From: CAWEQO01 sp963811225
GTDB taxonomy: Bacteria > Chloroflexota > Anaerolineae > Anaerolineales > Anaerolineaceae
Direction of reading: 5' to 3'
DNA length: 64,000 nucleotides
Assembly (NCBI GenBank): GCA_963811225.1
Contig: CAWEQO010000001.1
Span: 1 to 64,000, forward strand
Position 1 is the first letter of the stretch. Every line of letters begins with the position of its first letter. A model generated the notes under the pieces. That model had not been told where the DNA came from and searched no databases. It saw only the letters and a program-made list of their open reading frames with translations. Below are positions 59,773 to 64,000 of this stretch, one piece after another. The translations under genes were made by a program, and so were the position numbers.

Positions 59773-60240
59773 TCAGTCCGACCCACTGCTCCCTTTTAGC
59801 TCGAATATAAAATACGTATCCCCCTCACACGTATGCGTAACCCGGAACCCGTAATCCAAATAGAACTCGATCACCTCGGTCCAGGTCGAGGTGGTCTCCA
59901 GGATCACTCGCCGGCAGCCGCGCGCCCGGGCCTGCTCGATCAGCGCGGTGAGGATCCGTTTGCCCAGTCCTTGCCTGCGCAAGTCCGCCGCCACCGACAT
60001 GCGCTTCACCTCGGCGGTCCCGTCCAGGCCGGACGCCAGCGCCCCCGTGCCAACTACCCGCTGCCCCTGCCGCGCCACCAGAAAAACCGCCCCGGCGTAG
60101 CTGCCGGCGATGTCGTTCAGGTCGGGGTTGAGGCTTTCATCGACCGCGCCCCAATGCTCGGCCATGCCCGCTAGGATCAGGCTGCGCACAGCCTGCTGAT
60201 CTTCTCGGCGAAACGGGGTAAGCGTGATAAATTCTGCCAT
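59773..60240 (-). CDS. GNAT acetyltransferase
   Basis: 155 residues. VKRMSVAADLRRQGLGKRIL is the acetyl-CoA loop (RxxGxG) and VIEFYLDYGFRVTHTCEGDT the C-terminal signature. GGAGGAAACTAG precedes the ATG. Substrate unknown. Confidence 0.9.
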   Translation of the reverse strand: MAEFITLTPFRREDQQAVRSLILAGMAEHWGAVDESLNPDLNDIAGSYAGAVFLVARQGQRVVGTGALASGLDGTAEVKRMSVAADLRRQGLGKRILTALIEQARARGCRRVILETTSTWTEVIEFYLDYGFRVTHTCEGDTYFIFELKGSSGSD

Positions 60241-60281
60241 CTAGTTTCCTCCAGGTGCGATTGGCGTGGGAATTATACACT

Positions 60282-60371
60282 TGAATGTCTAACGTGAAGG
60301 GTGCAAAAACCCGCAAAGAACGCTTAAGAACCTCGAAAAGTTTTCTTCGCGTCCTTTGCATGAGACATTCA
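60282..60371 (-). terminator. Compound hairpin after the methyltransferase gene
   Basis: TGAATGTCT (60282-60290) pairs with AGACATTCA (60363-60371). Inside, GCAAAGAACGC and GCGTCCTTTGC give a second imperfect helix related to the GACGCAAAG hairpins. Confidence 0.55.
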
Positions 60372-60384
60372 GCCTCTAGCCTCT

Positions 60385-61170
60385 TTAGACCTTGCGCGCC
60401 ACGATCAACCTTCCCCCGCCCGGCTCCGGCGCCGACAAATCCATTCGGGCCGCCGCGCGCGCCAGGCGCATCATCCATGCGTCTGGGATGCGCTTCCAAA
60501 CCACCCCCACAACCCGCTTGCGCCCGATCCAGACCATTTGCAGCAGCTCCAGCGCATCCCACACCGTCACCAGCGAATGGCGCAGATACGGCCGCACCCA
60601 CTCCACCTCCATGCCCGCCTGCCCCAGCCGCTGCGACCACTCCTCCACGCTCCACAGGTTCAGGTGCATCAACTGCCGGTTACGCCAGCCGGCGTAGCGC
60701 CGTGAGGGCAGCGCCAGCTGGCGGCTGAACGCCTCCGTTGGAGCGGTGACGATCAGGCGGCCGTCCGGCTGCAGCATGCGCCGCACTGCCGCCAGGGCCT
60801 TTTTCGGCTGGCGGGCGTGCTCCAGCGCCGAATTGCTGATCACCGTGCCGATGCTGCCCGGCCGGATGTCCGCCCGCTCGGCCAGGCTGGGCTCCAGGCA
60901 CTCGTAGATGCCGCGCCGGGCGGCTTGCTCCAGCGCCGCTTCGTCCGGGTCCAGGCCAATAGCGACCTTGTCCAGCACCCGCGACGTCACGATCCCGTCG
61001 CCGCAGCCCAGATCGAGCACCGGCGGCCGGTAGGCCTGCTCGCGCAGCGCAGCCACCTCCGCCGCCCGCCACAATCCCAGCGATGGCCCAAAGGTTGTAA
61101 ACAGATATTGAAATTCCTCGGCGCTCACGTGCAGCGGCCGCCGGGTCTCTCGTACGATTGCGTTTCCCAT
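60385..61170 (-). CDS. SAM-dependent class I methyltransferase
   Basis: 261 residues. Motif I VLDLGCGDGIVTSRV (about 50-64), motif II-like GLDPDEAALEQA and ISNSALEHARQPKKALA (motif IV region, the typical EH). GGGAGGATGC precedes the ATG. The C-terminal third is hydrophobic with basic residues (LELLQMVWIGRKRVVGVVWK), perhaps membrane-associated. Substrate unknown. Confidence 0.88.
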   Translation of the reverse strand: MGNAIVRETRRPLHVSAEEFQYLFTTFGPSLGLWRAAEVAALREQAYRPPVLDLGCGDGIVTSRVLDKVAIGLDPDEAALEQAARRGIYECLEPSLAERADIRPGSIGTVISNSALEHARQPKKALAAVRRMLQPDGRLIVTAPTEAFSRQLALPSRRYAGWRNRQLMHLNLWSVEEWSQRLGQAGMEVEWVRPYLRHSLVTVWDALELLQMVWIGRKRVVGVVWKRIPDAWMMRLARAAARMDLSAPEPGGGRLIVARKV

Positions 61171-61205
61171 GCATCCTCCCTCGTTCGTATTGTAATAGAA
61201 ATCGA

Positions 61206-61269
61206 GCCGGGCAGGATTGAAACAAGGGAAGAAGCTGCAGCTTCTTCCCTTGTTTCAATCCTGCCCGGC
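61206..61269. repeat. Perfect 64-base palindrome
   Basis: Arms 61206-61237 and 61238-61269 are a perfect 32-bp inverted repeat with no loop (centre GCTGC/GCAGC). It overlaps the repeat copy D at its right end and stands upstream of the methyltransferase gene and downstream of the GH4 gene. Confidence 0.85.
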
Positions 61270-61309
61270 ACAGCCCTTCCAGGGTGCTTCACGAGATGTG
61301 CCGGGCTGC
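61263..61309 (+). repeat. Dispersed 47-48 base repeat, copy D (diverged)
   Basis: Begins GCCCGGCACAGCCCTTCCAG and contains AGGGTGCTTCACGAG. Ends GCCCGGCAC/GTGCCGGGC pair. Related to copies A-C near 30 kb. Confidence 0.65.
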
Positions 61310-61310
61310 A

Positions 61311-61364
61311 AGCAGAGAACAGAGAACAGTCCCGGGTAGCCGGGACTGTTCTCTGTTCTCTGCT
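61311..61364. terminator. Hairpin after the GH4 gene
   Basis: Perfect 25-bp stem (61311-61335 with 61340-61364), loop GTAG. Arm words AGAGAACAGAGAACAG. Confidence 0.8.
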
Positions 61365-61380
61365 CTCTACTCTCTATTTT

Positions 61381-62709
61381 TCACACGCAGAAATCCTTGA
61401 ACTGCGGCAAATACGCCCGGTTCTGCTCGAACATCTGGTTGACCATTTGCTTGATCTCGTCCATCGACAGCACCGCCGCGGTCAGCGGGTCGTTAAGGAT
61501 GGCATGGAATATCATCCTTGGGTCGCCTGTCAAGGCGCCTTCCACCGCCATCTCCTCAATTTGTGCGGACAGGTTGGTCAGCGCGGCCACCTGCGGCGGC
61601 AGGGGTCCCACCTGCACCGCTTCGAGGCCTTTCTGGCTGGCCCACACCGGCACCTCCACGCAGGCATCCTGTGGCAGGTTGTCGATCAAATTCTTATTGG
61701 GCACGTTGCCGTTGAACGAAAACGGCTCGCCCCCCAATAGGGCATTGATAATGTAAGCGGCGTACTCCTTGCCCCGCTCCAGTGAGATGGGCGTCTCCTT
61801 GGCGAACCAGGCCTTGACATCGTCCTTCCATTCGTTCTCTCGCCGCAGGTACTCATTCAGGATGTATGCGTATTCGCCCGGATTCCAGCCGGTGCCGTGG
61901 GTGCAGTACTTCTCGATCAGGTCGGGGCGCTTGCGGAACCACCAGTTGTACTCCGAGTTATGCCCGCTGGACTCGGTCACGTAGTAATCCAGGTGCAGGA
62001 ACATCTCGTTGCGCACGATCTCTTCGTTGTAAACCTCGGGCCGCTCCAAGATGGCCTGTCGGATCAGGGGGTAAGCGTCCTGCCCGTTCCACTCGTAATT
62101 CAGATACCAGGCCTGGTGGTTAATCCCGGCGCAGGTGTAGGTCACTTCATCCTCCGGCGCGCCGATCCAGCCCGCCAGCATCTCAGCCGTACCCTGCACG
62201 CTGTGGCACAGTCCTGTCAGCTGGATCTCGCTCTCGCGCTGCATCGCCCGGCACAGCATCGCCATCGGATTGGTATAGTTGAGCATCGTGGCGTCCGGGC
62301 AGTAGCGTTCCATGTCATGAACGATGTCGAGCATCACCGGAACGGTGCGCAAAGCACGGAAGATGCCCGAGGGCCCGCGCGTGTCACCGACATTGATATC
62401 GACCCCGTACTGCTTTGGGATCTCGATGTCGTAGCGCCAGACGTCAGTACTGCCCGCCAGGATCGTCACCAGTGCCGCGTCTGCCCCCTCCAGCGCCTTG
62501 GCCCGCTCCAGGCTGGCCTCGATCTTGGCCGGATAACCGCCCATGTCGATGATCTTCTGCACCGACTTCTCGGCGAACTCCAGCCGTTCGGGATCGATAT
62601 CCATTAATGCAATGGTTGCATCCTGCAACCTGGGGAAGGTGAGCAAATCGCGCACCAGTCCGCGCGTAAAGCCGATGCTCCCGGCGCCAATGAAAGCCAC
62701 TTTCGCCAT
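61381..62709 (-). CDS. Glycoside hydrolase family 4 (alpha-galactosidase/alpha-glucosidase)
   Basis: 442 residues. NAD-binding start VAFIGAGSIGFTRGLVRDL, substrate Asn in MLNYTNPMAM, metal Cys in TGLCHSVQGT and His in CAGINHQAWYL. GH4 enzymes use NAD and Mn in a redox-assisted cleavage of glycosides. MelA-like size and motifs; alpha- or beta-specificity cannot be told. AAAGGAGC precedes the ATG. Confidence 0.93.
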   Translation of the reverse strand: MAKVAFIGAGSIGFTRGLVRDLLTFPRLQDATIALMDIDPERLEFAEKSVQKIIDMGGYPAKIEASLERAKALEGADAALVTILAGSTDVWRYDIEIPKQYGVDINVGDTRGPSGIFRALRTVPVMLDIVHDMERYCPDATMLNYTNPMAMLCRAMQRESEIQLTGLCHSVQGTAEMLAGWIGAPEDEVTYTCAGINHQAWYLNYEWNGQDAYPLIRQAILERPEVYNEEIVRNEMFLHLDYYVTESSGHNSEYNWWFRKRPDLIEKYCTHGTGWNPGEYAYILNEYLRRENEWKDDVKAWFAKETPISLERGKEYAAYIINALLGGEPFSFNGNVPNKNLIDNLPQDACVEVPVWASQKGLEAVQVGPLPPQVAALTNLSAQIEEMAVEGALTGDPRMIFHAILNDPLTAAVLSMDEIKQMVNQMFEQNRAYLPQFKDFCV

Positions 62710-62768
62710 ACAATGCTCCTTTACTGCAGGTGATACTGATCATTGTATAAGAGAAAAGCGCGCCTGAA

Positions 62769-62820
62769 TTGGAAAATAAAACGATCCTTCTGCATTCGTC
62801 AGGACCGTTTTATTTTCCAA
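62769..62820. terminator. Hairpin in the GH4-ClC intergenic region
   Basis: TTGGAAAATAAAACGATCCT (62769-62788) pairs with 62801-62820, one mismatch. It lies upstream of both flanking genes, so its role is not as a simple terminator for them. Confidence 0.6.
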
Positions 62821-62964
62821 AATCCCTGACAACCTTCGCTTGCACACCGTGAATATCCTTATGCTCATAAAAGATAGGATCAAGGACTAATTCCACCCGC
62901 AAAGCGCGGTATACTTGAACCGGTATCATTGCGATTACCAAGCAACTCGCAAGGAGCTTCGAAT

Positions 62965-64000
62965 TGGCATTGGCAGAAAGATCTTCTCAGAACAACAATC
63001 CATCATCCTTTCAGCGTTTATTATCTTTTTTGTTCACCTGGCTGCATCGACATCCGGTCCCCGAATCGGAAGTCATTGTCCTGACTGCTCTCCTGGTCGG
63101 GGCGGGGGCCGGCCTCGGCGCAGTTGCCTTTCGGTGGATGATCACAGCCGCCAGAGTCCTTTTCTACAATGACTTTGGCGGTCTTTTTACCGGCGCCCCC
63201 TGGCTGGCGCTGCTGCTCATTCCCGCGATTGGCGGTTTGATCACCGGCCCAATCATCTTCCATTTTGCCCGTGAAGCCAAAGGCCACGGCGTGCCCGAGG
63301 TCATGGAAGCTGTCGCCATCCGCGGTGGACGCATCCGCTGGCAGGTTGGAGCCGTCAAGGCCATCGCTTCCGCCATTTGTATCGGCAGCGGCGGATCGGT
63401 CGGCTCCGAGGGCCCCATCGCCCAGATCGGCGCCTCGCTTGGCTCCTACGTGGGTCAACTGCTCAACCTGTCCGATGAACGCGTCAAGAACCTGGTGGCC
63501 TGTGGCGCCGCCGGTGGTATCGCTGCCGTGTTCAACGCGCCCATCGCCGGAGCCATCTTCGCCATCGAGGTCATTCTCGGCCGCCTGAACACCGTCTACT
63601 TTGGCGCAGTCGTGATCTCTTCGGTCACGGCTTCGGTCGTGGCGCACATCTTCGCCGGTGACATCAGCGTCTTCCAGGTGCCAACCTACAACCTGGTCAC
63701 GCCCTGGGAACTGCTGCTGTACGCCCTGCTCGGCGCGATTGCCGGTCCGGCTTCGGTCGGATTCAGCCGCCTACTGTATTGGACGGAAGACCTCTTCGAA
63801 AGCCTGCATCGCATTCCCGAGTGGGTGAAACCTGCCATCGGCGGCGTCCTGCTTGGCATCGTCGGCATCGTCAGCATCAGCCAGGGAAGCTTCCCCGCGG
63901 TCTTCGGCACCGGCTATGACACCATCACCGAGGTGCTCTTCAGCCGCACGGCCTTCATGATCGTGCTGGCCCTGTTCCTGCTGAAGCTGCTGGCGACCAT
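62965..64000 (+). CDS. ClC-type chloride channel/antiporter (partial)
   Basis: Open to the window end, 345 residues seen. The start is likely TTG at 62965, because AAGGAG lies 7 bases before it and no ATG is usable upstream in this frame. ClC signatures: GHGVPEVMEA, IGSGGSVGSEGPIAQIGAS (filter region; GSEGP where many have GREGP), FNAPIAGAIFAIEVILG and FGTGYDTI. About seven helices are present before the cut. Conducts or exchanges chloride at the cytoplasmic membrane; the regulatory C terminus, if any, lies outside. Confidence 0.88.

Overview
The window looks like a chromosome segment of a GC-rich bacterium of the phylum Chloroflexota, most likely class Anaerolineae. The 16S gene carries ACACCTACGGGTGGCAGC at the EUB338 site, the EUB338-III type expected for Chloroflexota and Verrucomicrobia but not for most bacteria. 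Coenzyme F420-type enzymes and a heptose cluster unaccompanied by LPS genes fit this placement. The assignment is an inference; no database search was possible.

Layout. 0-0.6 kb: end of a membrane-anchored protein and an odd tRNA-like gene. 0.98-6.7 kb: an rrn operon (16S-23S-5S, no spacer tRNA) behind four tandem sigma70 promoters. 6.8-11.5 kb: sugar-type dehydrogenase and isomerase genes diverging from a Tm-1-like/PEP-hydrolase-like pair. 11.5-12.7 kb: methyltransferase and nitroreductase. 12.7-15.7 kb: a redox operon (PepSY protein, small anchored protein, ApbE, haem transmembrane protein). 17.5-29.8 kb: a ten-gene surface-glycan operon with ADP-heptose genes (GmhA domain fused to a glycosyltransferase, GmhB, HldE), three GT9 heptosyltransferase-like proteins, an SDR, a carbamoyltransferase and a GT2. 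30.1-37.5 kb: a stress island (BON/SRPBCC protein, DUF2231-Rieske fusion, NarL-type response regulator, GlsB/YeaQ-like protein, ChaB, GSP17M-like protein, two candidate ncRNAs). 37.6-41.3 kb: a molybdenum hydroxylase. 41.6-53 kb: housekeeping and mixed genes (TMEM175-like channel, EttA, YciH, PRC-barrel, receiver/GAF/HD-GYP, UbiA, SDR, F420-LLM, GNAT). 53.4-64 kb: AlkZ-like winged helix, uronate isomerase, ThuA, Gfo/Idh/MocA, DEAD-box helicase, GNAT, methyltransferase, GH4 glycosidase and the start of a ClC channel.

The most interesting signal is a composite promoter found eight times between 17.5 and 51.1 kb. A palindrome (consensus TAGGGAWWTCCCTACC) and a second box (GGRNAATTCCCC) sit upstream of a -35 near TTGTNN, a 17-base spacer and a -10 hexamer. 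The distance from the first palindrome to the -10 is always 60-62 bases. These promoters face the stress genes, the response regulator, the glycan operon, a PRC-barrel gene, an F420 oxidoreductase and two stretches that look like structured noncoding RNAs. I read this as an undescribed envelope/stress regulon, possibly controlled by the response regulator inside it.

Two more genome-wide habits show. Most gene ends carry very long near-perfect hairpins (14-40 bp stems), sometimes containing the stop codon. A 47-48 base dispersed repeat occurs four times. Six genes are interrupted by single frameshifts, several in homopolymers or dinucleotide runs, which could be assembly errors or slippage-prone sites.
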